Below are positions 14,209 through 23,854 of a DNA stretch of 46,625 nt, piece by piece. Each line of letters begins with the position of its first letter. The stretch's first letter is position 1. This DNA comes from Pseudomonadota bacterium (GTDB taxonomy: Bacteria > Pseudomonadota > Alphaproteobacteria > Sphingomonadales > Sphingomonadaceae). The position numbers were made by a program, and so were the translations under genes. The notes beneath the pieces were generated by a model. It ran no database searches. It saw nothing but the letters and a program-made list of their open reading frames with translations, and was not told where the DNA came from. Location: positions 1 through 46,625 of the forward strand of contig JAKPHK010000115.1 in the NCBI GenBank assembly GCA_029550345.1, written 5' to 3'.

Positions 14209-15381
14209 ATGAAAGCCAAACTTACCGTTCGATCCGTCGAAGCGATGCAGCCAGACGAGCGGGACGTGATTTTGTGGGACACCGAGCTAGCTGGCTTTGG
14301 CTGCAAGCTCACGCCAGCCGGGAAGCGGACCTACTTCCTCTATTATCGGACCAAGGAAGGGCAACAGCGCCGACCTGCAATTGGTCAACACGGAGCGATA
14401 AAACCCGAAGCGGCGCGGGCCATAGCCAGCGCATGGCTTGCCGAAGTTGCCAAAGGTGCCGACCCTTCGCTCACTCGCAAGCTTGGCAGGACCGCCCCTT
14501 CGGTCGCTGATCTATGCGAACGCTACCTAAGCGAGCACGCGGACACTCGGAAGAAAGCCCGCTCGGCGGCTGGCGACCGCAGCATAATCCGGCGTCACTT
14601 GCTCCCTGCGCTTGGCTCAAAGAAGGTGGCTGCGGTTGCGCGCCCTGATATTGCGTCCTTGCACCATCGGCTCCGCGCCACACCTTACGAAGCCAACCGC
14701 ATGCTGGCGCTGGCGTCAAAGATGTTTGCTCTGGCCGAGCGTTGGGGCATGCGGCCCGACAACTCCAATCCGGCCAAGAACATTGACCGCTTCAAAGAGC
14801 AGAAGCGGCAACGTTACCTTTCGAGCGCCGAGATTGCGCGGCTATGGGAAGCCCTCGACTCCCAAGCTGCTGCCGCGCAGGTCCAGCCGAACGCCATCGC
14901 CGCGATCAAATTGCTTATCCTGACCGGGCGCAGGCTAAACGAGGTGTTGGGCTTGAAATGGGCATGGGTCGATTTGGACGCCAAGCTACTTCGCCTGCCT
15001 GATACCAAAGGCGGGGCATTGACCGTTTCCCTGAATGAAGCCGCTTGCGATCTACTCGCCAGCCTCAGGGCGCGCGATGGCATCCACCCATACGTCATTC
15101 CCGGTAGCCTGCCGGGAAAGTCACTGGTGAACCTGCAAAAGCCTTGGTCGAAGCTTCGCAAGCTAGCCGAGCTCGAAGACGTTCGCCTTCACGATCTGCG
15201 CCACACTTTCGCCAGTATTGGCGCTGGCATGGGTATGAGCTTGCCCTTGCTTGGCCGCCTGCTTGGACACTCCCAAGCTGCCACGACCAGCCGCTACGCG
15301 CACCTCGCCCAAAATCCCGTCAGGGAAGCGGCTGATACAATCGGCGCGGAGATTATTCGGCTGTCCAAGCGAAGATCGTGA
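14209..15381 (+). CDS. int: Tyrosine integrase of element B (DUF4102 type)
   Basis: A 390-residue P4-type integrase. The N-terminal arm-binding domain (about 1-85) includes DVILWDTELAGFGCKLTPAG; the core-binding domain spans about 100-195; the catalytic domain (about 205-385) has all key residues: Arg242 (TGRRLNEVL), His328 and Arg331 (HDLRHTF), His354 (LGHSQ) and the nucleophile Tyr363 (SRYAHL). It should recombine the tRNA-Lys att sites, integrating and, with an excisionase, excising element B. The ATG at 14209 follows AGGAG; upstream codons in frame cross the arm-site pair. It may also act on the outer repeats and so mobilise element A. It is unlike the truncated element A integrase in sequence although built the same way. 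Confidence 0.95.
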   Translation: MKAKLTVRSVEAMQPDERDVILWDTELAGFGCKLTPAGKRTYFLYYRTKEGQQRRPAIGQHGAIKPEAARAIASAWLAEVAKGADPSLTRKLGRTAPSVADLCERYLSEHADTRKKARSAAGDRSIIRRHLLPALGSKKVAAVARPDIASLHHRLRATPYEANRMLALASKMFALAERWGMRPDNSNPAKNIDRFKEQKRQRYLSSAEIARLWEALDSQAAAAQVQPNAIAAIKLLILTGRRLNEVLGLKWAWVDLDAKLLRLPDTKGGALTVSLNEAACDLLASLRARDGIHPYVIPGSLPGKSLVNLQKPWSKLRKLAELEDVRLHDLRHTFASIGAGMGMSLPLLGRLLGHSQAATTSRYAHLAQNPVREAADTIGAEIIRLSKRRS

Positions 15382-15396
15382 CCGCTCGAAGGAAGC

Positions 15397-15783
15397 CTAC
15401 TGGCAACGATCAAGCCAAGGCTGGGATTGACAAAGCCCGACTTGGATTGCCTCTGCCGCTTGCTCTCGCTGCTTGCGTTCATATTCGAACCGCCGCTGCT
15501 CTTCGGCAGTCGGCCTATTATTGAGAACCACCCTCTCGGCCTTCTCGCGCGACCAACCGTTGTCGCGCATCAGGCTGGCAATGGCCTCCTGTTCTGACCG
15601 CGAGAAGGGTGCTGGACCAGTGGGCTGCCGCTCCCGTGGGGTCAGTAGTGAAAGCCCTACAATCACCAATGCGAGGAGCAGCAGAAACCTGAAATTGGCG
15701 CTCTTGGGCAGGATCGTATCCACCGTGTGGGCGATCAAATCCCATTCCTGCTTCAACAGTTGCCCGATTGACCTTTGTGCCAT
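15397..15783 (-). CDS. Small membrane-anchored protein of unknown function
   Basis: A 128-residue protein with one membrane helix at about 33-50 (FRFLLLLALVIVGLSLL) and a hydrophilic, Arg/Glu-rich C-terminal part (SRSEQEAIASLMRDNGWSREKAERVVLNN, then a charged helix). A strong GGAGG seven bases before the ATG at 15783 supports this start over longer forms. It faces the integrase gene (15-bp gap). I do not recognise the family. Membrane proteins at this position in satellites sometimes act in exclusion or defence, but nothing here shows that. Confidence 0.6.
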   Translation of the reverse strand: MAQRSIGQLLKQEWDLIAHTVDTILPKSANFRFLLLLALVIVGLSLLTPRERQPTGPAPFSRSEQEAIASLMRDNGWSREKAERVVLNNRPTAEEQRRFEYERKQREQAAEAIQVGLCQSQPWLDRCQ

Positions 15784-16118
15784 GCACGCCTCCATCCGTT
15801 TCAGGAGGCAACCGGGCCGAAGCCGGTCGATGGTAACCCTGCACAAGTCAAGGCGCTGCGCTTTTGGGCAAGCCTTGGACATGACGCAGCCGACCGGCCG
15901 AGAAACTCGACCGGGCCTTGTGACTTGGGGTTACCACGCCCCACGCTCGGGATTGACCGAGACGCTGTTATTGGTTGGCAGACTTGGCCCTTGGGATCAA
16001 CAGATGCTGTCAATGGATTCCTTGCTCTGGTTGACGAGCAACCAGGCCGAAATTCACCTAGTGTCGCTGAATCGTGCTCCTTAGATGCCTCTCCAAGATT
16101 TGATCCTGGAGGCACGAA
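15784..16118. other. Element B divergent control region
   Basis: This 335-bp stretch lies between the leftward membrane-protein gene and the rightward alpA operon and should carry both promoters. A near-perfect inverted pair, TGGTAACCCT at 15831 and GGGGTTACCA at about 15927, might be an operator. No convincing gene is present; open frames on the plus strand lack ribosome sites. Confidence 0.35.
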
Positions 16119-16304
16119 ATGAACTCTTCCCCTTTGCTCACTGAAACAGAGGCGGCCCACTATCTCAGCCTTGCACGCGCAACGCTTGCACGCTGGCGCT
16201 GGCGTGGTGATCGAGGCCCCGCTTGGCGCAAACTTGGCGGTGCCGTCCGTTATAGCCGTGACGATCTCGATGCATTCATCGCAGCCGGGGCGATTGCGCC
16301 ATGA
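16119..16304 (+). CDS. AlpA-like DNA-binding protein (excisionase/regulator)
   Basis: A 61-residue winged-HTH protein (HTH_17/AlpA): LTETEAAHYLSLARATLARWRWRGDRGPAWRKLGGAVRYSRDDLDAFI. The pattern of helix, turn, recognition helix (RATLARWRWRG) and wing (GGAVRYSRDDLDAF) is characteristic. In P4-like elements AlpA activates int or acts as an excisionase. GGAGG precedes the ATG, and its stop overlaps the primase start (ATGA), so it leads the replication operon. It may bind the arm-site repeats at the element ends. Confidence 0.92.
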   Translation: MNSSPLLTETEAAHYLSLARATLARWRWRGDRGPAWRKLGGAVRYSRDDLDAFIAAGAIAP

Positions 16305-18385
16305 AGTCTGTCAACGACTTTGCCCGTGATTACGCCTCTCAAGGAATTGCCGTGCTGCCTCTTAAGCCCCGCAGCAAGGTTCCGGCGACGCAGCACGGCA
16401 AGAAGGACGCGACAAACGATCCCGCACAAGTGGCAGCGTGGTTTGTTCCCGGAACCAGCCGCAATGTCGGCATTCTCACTGGCGCGCGCTCAGGATTGAT
16501 CGTTGCCGACATTGATCCGCGCAATGGTGGCGATGCCAGCTTTGAGCGGCTAGAACAGACCTACGGCAAGCTGCCAGCCACAAAGCGCGTGCGAACCGGC
16601 GGTGGCGGCTTTCACCTCTACTTTCGTGCGCCCGCAAATACGCAAGGTATGGCAGACCGTCCCAACGTCGCGGGCTTCAAGGGAGTGGATTTGAAGGCCG
16701 ACGGTTATGTTGTCGCTCCACCAAGCATCCACGAGTCCGGGCGCGCTTATGAATGGGAAGCCTTCCCTGACATCGCCGATGCTCCCGTTTGGTTGATTGA
16801 ATTGGCGAGAGGCTCCAAGCGAGTCGAGGAGATTTCTCAGCCGACGACAAGCAGCATCACCGAAGGCGGACGAAACGACATGCTGTTCCGACTCGCCTGC
16901 GGCCTGCGCGCTCGCGGGCTTTCGCCTGAGGCGGTTGTAGCCGCCGTGCTCGCCGAGAATTCGGCGCGTTGTGTCCCGCCGCTCGACGGGAACGAATGCG
17001 ACCGCATTGCTCAAAGCGCGATGCGCTACGAACCGGGAACCGGCCATGCTGAAACCGATCTCGGCAATGCAAGGCGCTTGGTGGACATGATGGCGGGCAA
17101 CGTCCGTTTTGAACCTGCCTCACGCGCGTGGTTTGTCTGGGATGGAATGCACTGGGCGAAAGACCATGACGGACAGGTGGACCGCTTGGCGAAACGGATT
17201 GCCGATGATTTGCTGACGGACGCAAAGTTGGTCAACGACCCGGAGACTTTGAAACGCCGCATGGCCTTCGCGCTCAAATCGCAGTCGACTGCACGCATTG
17301 CTGGAATGATCGAACTGGCGAAGACCGAACCCGGCGTTCCGGTGCCCTTCGATGCGTTCGACCGCCAGCCGCACTTGCTTAACGTAGCAAACGGCATGGT
17401 CGATCTTCAAACGGGCAGGCTGTTGCCGCATCGGCGCGATGCCTTCGCGACGCACCTGCTCGATATTGAATACGACCCAGCCGCCGTTTGCCCTCAGTTT
17501 GATCGCTTCGTTTCCGATGTTCTGGCACTCGACACGGACCTAGTCGATTATGTGCAACGAGCGATCGGCTACGCCGCGACTGGCGAGACGCGCGAACAGT
17601 GCTTTTTCGTGCTTCACGGCGACGGCGCCAATGGCAAAAGCACATTTCTCAATGCCGTCCGCTCAGTCCTCGGCTCCTACGGAATCCACACACCGACCGA
17701 CACACTCACAGTGCGGAACGGAGGCGCTTCAAACGACTTGGCGCGGCTGGCAGGAACGCGCCTCGTTACCGCTTCGGAGGCGAACGCGGACCAGCGCCTT
17801 GCCGAAGCGTTGCTCAAGCAGGTTACGGGCGACGAGCCTATCGTCGCGCGTTTTCTGTTCAAGGAATTCATTTCCTTCCGCCCCAGCTTCAAGCTCTTCC
17901 TCGCCACGAACCATTTGCCGCAGGTGAGTGGCAATGACCCTGCAATCTGGCGACGCATTCGCACTATTCCCTTTATCCGCGCGTTCGCACCGGAAGAGCA
18001 AGACCGGCGTTTGCCTGAGAAACTGGAAGCCGAGAAGCAGGGCATTCTAGCCTGGATCGTGCGCGGTGCTGTCGGCTGGTATCGCGACGGCTTGGCAACG
18101 CCAGCCGCCGTGCAGCGTGCAAATGCCGAGTATCGGGCCGAGATGGACTCAATCGGCCAGTTCATCGACGAACGCTGTCAGACGGTGCCGAATACGTCGG
18201 CCTCAGCCTCTTCGCTCTATTCCGCCTACAAGAGCCACGCCAACGAGAATGGATACGCCCCGGTCACTTCTACCGCGTTTGGTCGCACACTGAGCGCACG
18301 CGGCTTCCCATCCGAAAAGCGCAACGGCACCAAGTTCCGGAAGGGGGTAGCCCTGCGCTCGACCAATTTGGAGGTTGCAGCATGA
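16301..18385 (+). CDS. P4-type bifunctional primase-polymerase / SF3 helicase
   Basis: A 694-residue replication protein. The N-terminal prim-pol domain (about 1-175) has the pattern GIAVLPLKPRSKVPA, ADIDPRNGG and GGGGFHLYFR. A linker with a primase C-terminal-type segment (GGRNDMLFRLACGLRARGLS) follows, then a D5_N-like region (about 290-420), and the SF3 helicase with Walker A GDGANGKST (440-448), a B-type stretch DLARLAGTRLVTASEAN and motif C KLFLATNHLPQV. It should start and drive replication of element B. Its start overlaps alpA and its stop overlaps the next gene (both ATGA). An origin candidate with GGACAGTT repeats lies about 460 bp past its stop. Confidence 0.92.
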   Translation: MKSVNDFARDYASQGIAVLPLKPRSKVPATQHGKKDATNDPAQVAAWFVPGTSRNVGILTGARSGLIVADIDPRNGGDASFERLEQTYGKLPATKRVRTGGGGFHLYFRAPANTQGMADRPNVAGFKGVDLKADGYVVAPPSIHESGRAYEWEAFPDIADAPVWLIELARGSKRVEEISQPTTSSITEGGRNDMLFRLACGLRARGLSPEAVVAAVLAENSARCVPPLDGNECDRIAQSAMRYEPGTGHAETDLGNARRLVDMMAGNVRFEPASRAWFVWDGMHWAKDHDGQVDRLAKRIADDLLTDAKLVNDPETLKRRMAFALKSQSTARIAGMIELAKTEPGVPVPFDAFDRQPHLLNVANGMVDLQTGRLLPHRRDAFATHLLDIEYDPAAVCPQFDRFVSDVLALDTDLVDYVQRAIGYAATGETREQCFFVLHGDGANGKSTFLNAVRSVLGSYGIHTPTDTLTVRNGGASNDLARLAGTRLVTASEANADQRLAEALLKQVTGDEPIVARFLFKEFISFRPSFKLFLATNHLPQVSGNDPAIWRRIRTIPFIRAFAPEEQDRRLPEKLEAEKQGILAWIVRGAVGWYRDGLATPAAVQRANAEYRAEMDSIGQFIDERCQTVPNTSASASSLYSAYKSHANENGYAPVTSTAFGRTLSARGFPSEKRNGTKFRKGVALRSTNLEVAA

Positions 18386-18837
18386 ACACCCGCGAACACA
18401 TTGCCTTTGCCGTGCTGACCCGAGCCGTAACCGCAGGAATCGAAAGCGGCCATATCGACCCGGTCGGTCCAGACTATCATGGCTTTGCACCCCCAGCCGC
18501 GACATTCTTCACTATGGAGCTTGCAGATCACATCCCCGCGCGCGTCTGTGTCCGCCCTTGGCGGGACAATGAATGCCTCATTCGAGTATCGCTTTTCCCG
18601 ACTGCCGATGTGGATAGCTGGCTTCCGGCCAACGGAGCTGGTAGTTTGGCCGGTGCGGCAGTAGTCAGTGCATACCTCTCGCGCCACGGCAGGCTGCACC
18701 TGTGCTGGCCGTCCAATTCGTCCATCTACGTCGCCAAAGCTAAGCAAGCTGAGCTGGCGAGATTGCCCGCGCCCCGCCGCGAGTGTGACCCGTTTGCTTT
18801 CTATCCGCGACCCTCTCAAGATGTGTTGGCGGCGTGA
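18382..18837 (+). CDS. Protein of unknown function downstream of primase
   Basis: A 151-residue protein whose ATG overlaps the primase stop (ATGA), so it is the third gene of the alpA-primase operon. The sequence starts MNTREHIAFAVLTRAVTAGIESGH and contains ARVCVRPWRDNECLIRVSLFP; it looks alpha/beta with no membrane helix. No motif is recognised. Its tight coupling to the replication gene suggests a role in element replication or control, but that is positional evidence only. Confidence 0.6.
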   Translation: MNTREHIAFAVLTRAVTAGIESGHIDPVGPDYHGFAPPAATFFTMELADHIPARVCVRPWRDNECLIRVSLFPTADVDSWLPANGAGSLAGAAVVSAYLSRHGRLHLCWPSNSSIYVAKAKQAELARLPAPRRECDPFAFYPRPSQDVLAA

Positions 18838-18846
18838 CCTACTTGG

Positions 18847-18935
18847 GGACAGTTGGACAGTTGCCCTCCAAGCTCCCAACCTTCCGATCCCTAGGGAAAC
18901 TCTGCCCTCAATCTGTCCTAAATGTCCAACTGTCC
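18847..18935. repeat. Iteron-like cluster, candidate replication origin of element B
   Basis: Two tandem GGACAGTT units (18847-18862) face an inverted AACTGTCC (18928-18935), with further CTGTCC and TGTCC words between. Overall, GGACAGTTGGACA (18847-18859) and its exact reverse complement (18923-18935) form a 13-bp inverted repeat with a 63-bp spacer. It lies one gene downstream of the SF3 helicase, as origins often do in P4-like elements. Confidence 0.45.
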
Positions 18936-19506
18936 GGCATGTGAAAAATCTCTCTGTTGGTCCCCAGACTGCCGGAGCATCACTTTGACGACCAATTCCC
19001 ACACAGATTTGGCAACCGCACTGCAAGCGGACTGTTGGCCGCCGATAGTCCCGCCGCGACGCGGCGTGGACAGGTCGGCGTTTCACGCCTTTATGCTGTT
19101 GCCAGGATTCTCCATTGCCTTCCACGCCGCAACGCTTGGCCGGTCGCGTTCGTCGGTGGTCGCCTATCAACGTGCAGCGCGCGCCGCGGCTCAACGCAAT
19201 CCATCAATCCGCCAAGCAGTTAGCGATGCGATTGCAGCCATTCGCCCGATGCATGGGCTGGAAATGGCGCGCGTTCGGCGTTCGACGCAACTGCCTTTCT
19301 GGTCGCGCCTTGCGATCCTTGAATTTCGCAAGCGGGGCCATTCGAAAATAGAGACTGCCCATCTGTTCAGTTGTTCGCCGGGGACGGTGGCAAATATCTG
19401 GCAGGGCAACGGGCAGTCATACTGCGTTCTTTCAGGGGATCGTCGGCTGTCCAAATCGCAACGCAACCCGGTTGGCAAATGGCCCATTCGCACGGCAGGA
19501 CGATAA
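18922..19506 (+). CDS. HTH-containing protein of unknown function
   Basis: A 194-residue frame. The middle is Arg/Ala-rich (RSRSSVVAYQRAARAAAQRNPSIRQAVSDAI), and at about 140-172 there is a likely helix-turn-helix (FWSRLAILEFRKRGHSKIETAHLFSCSPGTVANIW). The ATG at 18922 would add a short Cys-rich N-terminus (CPACEKSLCW) but lies inside the repeat cluster; a TTG at 18984 is an alternative. It may be a regulator of element B or of the downstream restriction gene, from which it is separated by 60-80 bp. Start and function are uncertain. Confidence 0.55.
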   Translation: MSNCPACEKSLCWSPDCRSITLTTNSHTDLATALQADCWPPIVPPRRGVDRSAFHAFMLLPGFSIAFHAATLGRSRSSVVAYQRAARAAAQRNPSIRQAVSDAIAAIRPMHGLEMARVRRSTQLPFWSRLAILEFRKRGHSKIETAHLFSCSPGTVANIWQGNGQSYCVLSGDRRLSKSQRNPVGKWPIRTAGR

Positions 19507-19588
19507 GCTGTTGAAGGCGAGCCAACCTCCAGCGGGGAAGCTTGCCTCTTAAACGCAGGCCCGTAATGTGGCGCAAAGGGGTTTCCAC

Positions 19589-22500
19589 TTGTCAGATTCA
19601 GCGCTTTTCATTTCCGGCTCTTTGTTCACGACCGACTATCTACAAGAAGCCATCAAAGTCGATCCAGCCTACGTCGCGGTCGATGCCGAGCGCTTGCGCG
19701 CAGAGCTTAAGCTAATCGCTGACGCATTCCCGCAAAGCGACAAAACAATCGAGAGCCAGACAGAGGACGACTTCATCTGGCCGGTGCTTGGCAAGCTTGG
19801 TTGGACGGATTCCCTGCGACAACAGAATCTGACTGTAACCGGGCGAGATGATGTGCCGGACGGGCTGCTCTTCGCCGACGCCGGAGCAAAAGCTGCTGCG
19901 AATGCCCTCCCTGACCAACACAAACGCTATGCGTTTGGTCTCGCGATGGTGGAAAGCAAGCGCTGGAATCGCCCGCTAGACCGTGCCTCAGGCCGCAACG
20001 AAACGACCGCGCCATCCACACAAATGCTCAGGTATCTGCGCCGTTGCGACGACATCACCGGCGGACAGATGCGATGGGGCATTCTAACCAACGGGAAGAA
20101 ATGGCGACTCTACTGGGCCGGTGCCCGTTCAGTCTCTGAAGAGTTTCTGGAAATTGACCTTGGCCGGGTTCTGGCGTTGGACGGTGGCGACGATTTGTTC
20201 GCCGACGAAGCAACGCGGGAACATTGGTTGCGCGTTTTTGCGGCCCTGTTTTGCCGAGATGCCTTCATCAAGACCGGGACGGACAATCGTTCATTCCATG
20301 AACGCGGACTGGCGGCGGCTGCCTATTACGAAGAGCGGGTTGCCGCCAGCCTCTCCAAATTGGTTTTCGATCAGGTCTTCCCCAACCTAGCAAGCGCCAT
20401 CGCAGAGGCCGCGCCGAAGGCTTCGCTTGAAGACGTGCGCCAAGCATCACTGGTCTTGCTCTACCGTTTGCTGTTCCTGCTCTACGCAGAAGACCGTGAC
20501 CTCCTGCCCGTGGGAGAGAAGCGATATGACGATTACGCCTTGCGTCATCAGCGCAAGGAAGTTGGCGAGCGCATTTCCGATGGCGACGTGTTCTCTGCGA
20601 CGGCAGGAAAGATTTGGGCACATGTCGCCGACCTTGCGCGGATCATCGACAAGGGTGATGTTTCGGTTGGAATCCCGCCATACAACGGCGGCCTATTTGC
20701 TGGCGACGGCACCCCTCTGCTCGATTCCATCCGCATTCCAGATAGCGTCATGGCCCCGGCACTCGACGCACTGTCATATGAGCGATCATCCGGAGAGCGT
20801 CGCTACATCAACTATCGCGACCTGTCGGTTCAGCAGCTTGGCTCGATCTACGAGCGGCTTCTGGAGTTCGAGATTGTTCGCGACGATGCAGGCGCGCTTT
20901 CTGTCAGGCCAAACCTGTTTGCACGCAAAAACAGCGGTAGCTACTACACGCCGGACGGGCTGGTCGGACTGATCCTCGATCAAACCCTTGAACCGCTGAT
21001 CATGGAGCGCCTCGACGCTTTCCGCGCAGTTTTGGACAAACTCAATTCCAAAGACTCCGAGGACTATCAGAGGCGTGAGCTAGCCGATTGCGATCCAGCG
21101 GAAGCAATTTTGAAGTTGCGCGTTTGCGATCCCGCGATGGGTTCCGGCCATTTCCTTGTGTCGCTTGTCGATACGTTGGCCGATCACGTTTTGGACGCGA
21201 TGGCAGAAGCGGCAGCCTTGGCTGGCGATCTTGGATATGCCTCACCGCTCGCCAATAAGATCGAGGACATTCGACGCACTATCCTAAAGAACGCGCGCGG
21301 AGCGAATTGGACGATTGACGAAGCACAACTCGATGATCGCCACATTGTGCGACGCATGGTGTTGAAGCGCTGTGTTTACGGCGTGGACAAGAATCCAATG
21401 GCGGTCGAGTTGGCCAAAGTCGCGCTTTGGCTGCACACGTTCACAGTCGGAGCGCCGCTCTCGTTCATTGACCATCACCTACGCGCAGGCGACAGTCTCT
21501 TCGGGCTATGGGTTCGCGACGCCATCGACAAGGCAGCCGTCAAGGGCAAAGGCGGAGCGTTACTATACGCCGATCCGCTGCGAGAGGCTCAATCAGCCGC
21601 CGCTGCGATGGGAATCATTGAACGCCTGACCGACGCGGAAATTGCAGAGGCACATCAATCCGCCGCAACCTGGTTCGGGGTTCAATCGCAGGTTGCACCG
21701 CTCGATAGCTTCGTCTCCTTCCTGCATGCGCTTGATTGGCTGGACCTTAAATCTGCCGAGGAAAAGGCAGCAGCTCGGGCCTTGCTCGACGGCCAATATG
21801 GCAATCCGATTTCGATCTTGCTTGGCCATACCGTGCCGGTCGCGAAGAAATCCGCATTTCAAGAGACCGCCGATCCTGACCGCATTTCGGCCCAAAAGTT
21901 CGATGCCAGCGAACTTGTCGAACAAGCTACGAAGATCGTGGAACGGGCCAGAGACTTGATCTCAGAAGAGCACTTCCTGAACTGGCAAATCGCATTTCCG
22001 GGCGTTTGGGAGAACTGGTCCAGTTTAGTTCGCGAAGGTGGCTTTGATGCCGTCGTTGGCAATCCTCCTTGGGACCGTTTCGAATTCGAAGAGCTGCCTT
22101 GGTTTGCGGCCCGCGATGCGGCAATCGCGACAGAGCCGTTGAAGGCGAAGCGCAAGGCCATGATTGCAGCACTCAAAGATAGCCGTCCTGATTTGCTCAA
22201 GGAGTTTCAGACCGCACAAGCGCGCCAAGGAACAGCCGCTCGGATTGTCCGGAAAGGGAAAATCTACAGCGAGCTGAACAGCGGTAAGCTCAACATCTAC
22301 AAGATCTTTGTTGAGCGTGCGCTGTCGCTGATCAAGCCGGACGGCATGGTCGGCCTTTTAACGCCAATCGGTATTGGCACTGATCACAATGTCGCAAAGT
22401 TCCTGCGTTCAATCACAAGCACCGACCGATTGAAGGCATTCGTTGCCTTTGAGAACAAACGCCGCTGGCTGTTCGCCGACGTCCACGCCGAGGACCAGCC

Positions 22501-23725
22501 GACAATTTTTTGTGTGGGCGGCACGCGCCGAACATTCGCAAACTTCGCTTACGGCGTGAAATTGCATCGCCTTCCCAGCGATCCCGATGCACCGAAGCCG
22601 GTTACGCTCACCAAGGAAACTCTCGCAAAGGTCAATCCAACAACCAGCACCATGCCGATATTCCGGTCGATGACTGACCTGCACTTCGTCGCAACAATCT
22701 ACGAAAATTTCCCGGTCTTGATCGAAGGAACGGGGCGAAGCGAGAAGCCTGCATGGCCGATTAAATATCGACAGATGATCAATATGACGAGCAGGAGCGG
22801 AGGATTTCGAACCGCACAAATGCTGGTCGATCAGGAGGGCGCATGGCCGATCGCCAACGGCGAATACGACTCAGCAAAGGGAAAATGGCAGCGCCTTTCC
22901 GAAGGGAAGATGGTTTCGATCTATAACCACCGATATGCTGGTGTTCGGAATCGCTCAAATTCGGTGAGCGGTCAGGGTCTTCCGATTCACAGCAGCGACG
23001 AACAGCTCACCGATCCAAACTTCCTTCCAACACCAAGGTATTGGATTTTGGCGAGTGACGCCGCTTGCGACTTTCCATTCGCAATCGGATTCAACGATGT
23101 TTGCAACACAAACAATGCACGAAGCCTGATCAGCGCCATTGTGCCAGCCGGTGCTTATGGAAATACGCTACCTCTCCTCACTTGGACCTCACAAGAGTTA
23201 AGTGACATTGCGCTCCTGCAAGCAAATCTCGCATCAATTCCTACTGACTATGTGGCGAGGCAGAAGATACAAAGTCGACACCTGAATAAGTATATTCTCG
23301 CACAGCTTCCTATCATTCCCCCTGCCGCCTATGCTCGTGTTTTCGGCACCAAGACTGCCGCTGAGATTGTTCGTAATGCCGTCTTGGAGCTGACCTACAC
23401 CTCTAATGACATGGCACATTATGCCGAGAGCATGGGGCATGTGGACGTGAAGGGTAAAGTCCTACCGCCATTCGCGTGGGATGAAGAAAGACGCCTCAAC
23501 CTTCGGGCCAAACTCGATGCGCTCTATTTCGTCCTCTACGGCATGTTCGACCCGGAAAATGTCGCGGCTAGCCGCCAGCAGGTCAGCTACGTCTTTTCTA
23601 CGTTCGCAGGTTATGCGGATCAAGAGAGGGCAAAGTGGGGAGGCAATTACAAAAGCGAAGAACTTTGCCTTGCGTGGATCAACGCATTGATCGCCGGACA
23701 GCCCGACGCAGCAATCGGATTCTGA
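19589..23725 (+). CDS. Type IIG restriction-modification enzyme (Eco57I-like, single chain)
   Basis: About 1378 residues combining nuclease, methyltransferase and target recognition. The N-terminal PD-(D/E)xK site is PDG (Asp91) with ESK (Glu122, Lys124). A helical connector follows, then YYTPDGLVGLILDQTLEP before methyltransferase motif I DPAMGSGHFL (from 514), YGVDKNPMAVELAKVALWL, and the catalytic NPPW at 825-828. The C-terminal 500 residues should read the DNA target. One chain would both protect self DNA (adenine N6 methylation) and cut unmodified DNA, so no partner gene is needed; some phage-defence systems use similar chains. The TTG at 19589 has AGGGG seven bases upstream; a GTG at 19568 is the alternative. 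It is the cargo at the tRNA-proximal end of element B. Confidence 0.9.
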   Translation: MSDSALFISGSLFTTDYLQEAIKVDPAYVAVDAERLRAELKLIADAFPQSDKTIESQTEDDFIWPVLGKLGWTDSLRQQNLTVTGRDDVPDGLLFADAGAKAAANALPDQHKRYAFGLAMVESKRWNRPLDRASGRNETTAPSTQMLRYLRRCDDITGGQMRWGILTNGKKWRLYWAGARSVSEEFLEIDLGRVLALDGGDDLFADEATREHWLRVFAALFCRDAFIKTGTDNRSFHERGLAAAAYYEERVAASLSKLVFDQVFPNLASAIAEAAPKASLEDVRQASLVLLYRLLFLLYAEDRDLLPVGEKRYDDYALRHQRKEVGERISDGDVFSATAGKIWAHVADLARIIDKGDVSVGIPPYNGGLFAGDGTPLLDSIRIPDSVMAPALDALSYERSSGERRYINYRDLSVQQLGSIYERLLEFEIVRDDAGALSVRPNLFARKNSGSYYTPDGLVGLILDQTLEPLIMERLDAFRAVLDKLNSKDSEDYQRRELADCDPAEAILKLRVCDPAMGSGHFLVSLVDTLADHVLDAMAEAAALAGDLGYASPLANKIEDIRRTILKNARGANWTIDEAQLDDRHIVRRMVLKRCVYGVDKNPMAVELAKVALWLHTFTVGAPLSFIDHHLRAGDSLFGLWVRDAIDKAAVKGKGGALLYADPLREAQSAAAAMGIIERLTDAEIAEAHQSAATWFGVQSQVAPLDSFVSFLHALDWLDLKSAEEKAAARALLDGQYGNPISILLGHTVPVAKKSAFQETADPDRISAQKFDASELVEQATKIVERARDLISEEHFLNWQIAFPGVWENWSSLVREGGFDAVVGNPPWDRFEFEELPWFAARDAAIATEPLKAKRKAMIAALKDSRPDLLKEFQTAQARQGTAARIVRKGKIYSELNSGKLNIYKIFVERALSLIKPDGMVGLLTPIGIGTDHNVAKFLRSITSTDRLKAFVAFENKRRWLFADVHAEDQPTIFCVGGTRRTFANFAYGVKLHRLPSDPDAPKPVTLTKETLAKVNPTTSTMPIFRSMTDLHFVATIYENFPVLIEGTGRSEKPAWPIKYRQMINMTSRSGGFRTAQMLVDQEGAWPIANGEYDSAKGKWQRLSEGKMVSIYNHRYAGVRNRSNSVSGQGLPIHSSDEQLTDPNFLPTPRYWILASDAACDFPFAIGFNDVCNTNNARSLISAIVPAGAYGNTLPLLTWTSQELSDIALLQANLASIPTDYVARQKIQSRHLNKYILAQLPIIPPAAYARVFGTKTAAEIVRNAVLELTYTSNDMAHYAESMGHVDVKGKVLPPFAWDEERRLNLRAKLDALYFVLYGMFDPENVAASRQQVSYVFSTFAGYADQERAKWGGNYKSEELCLAWINALIAGQPDAAIGF

Positions 23726-23854
23726 CAAACGAGCGCGATATGGTCCGCGCTCAAAAAGTGCGAAAAATATAATCGCATGGCCGGAGGCATGATCGGGAAA
23801 GTGCCAGACCATAGGAGGAAAAAAGGTGTTACCCTTCCTCAAGCCGCGACTGCC

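Noticed and set aside
23731..23752. GAGCGCG/CGCGCTC hairpin after the type IIG gene as a terminator
   Set aside because: It is followed by an A-run rather than a T-run on the coding strand, so it does not fit an intrinsic terminator for that gene.
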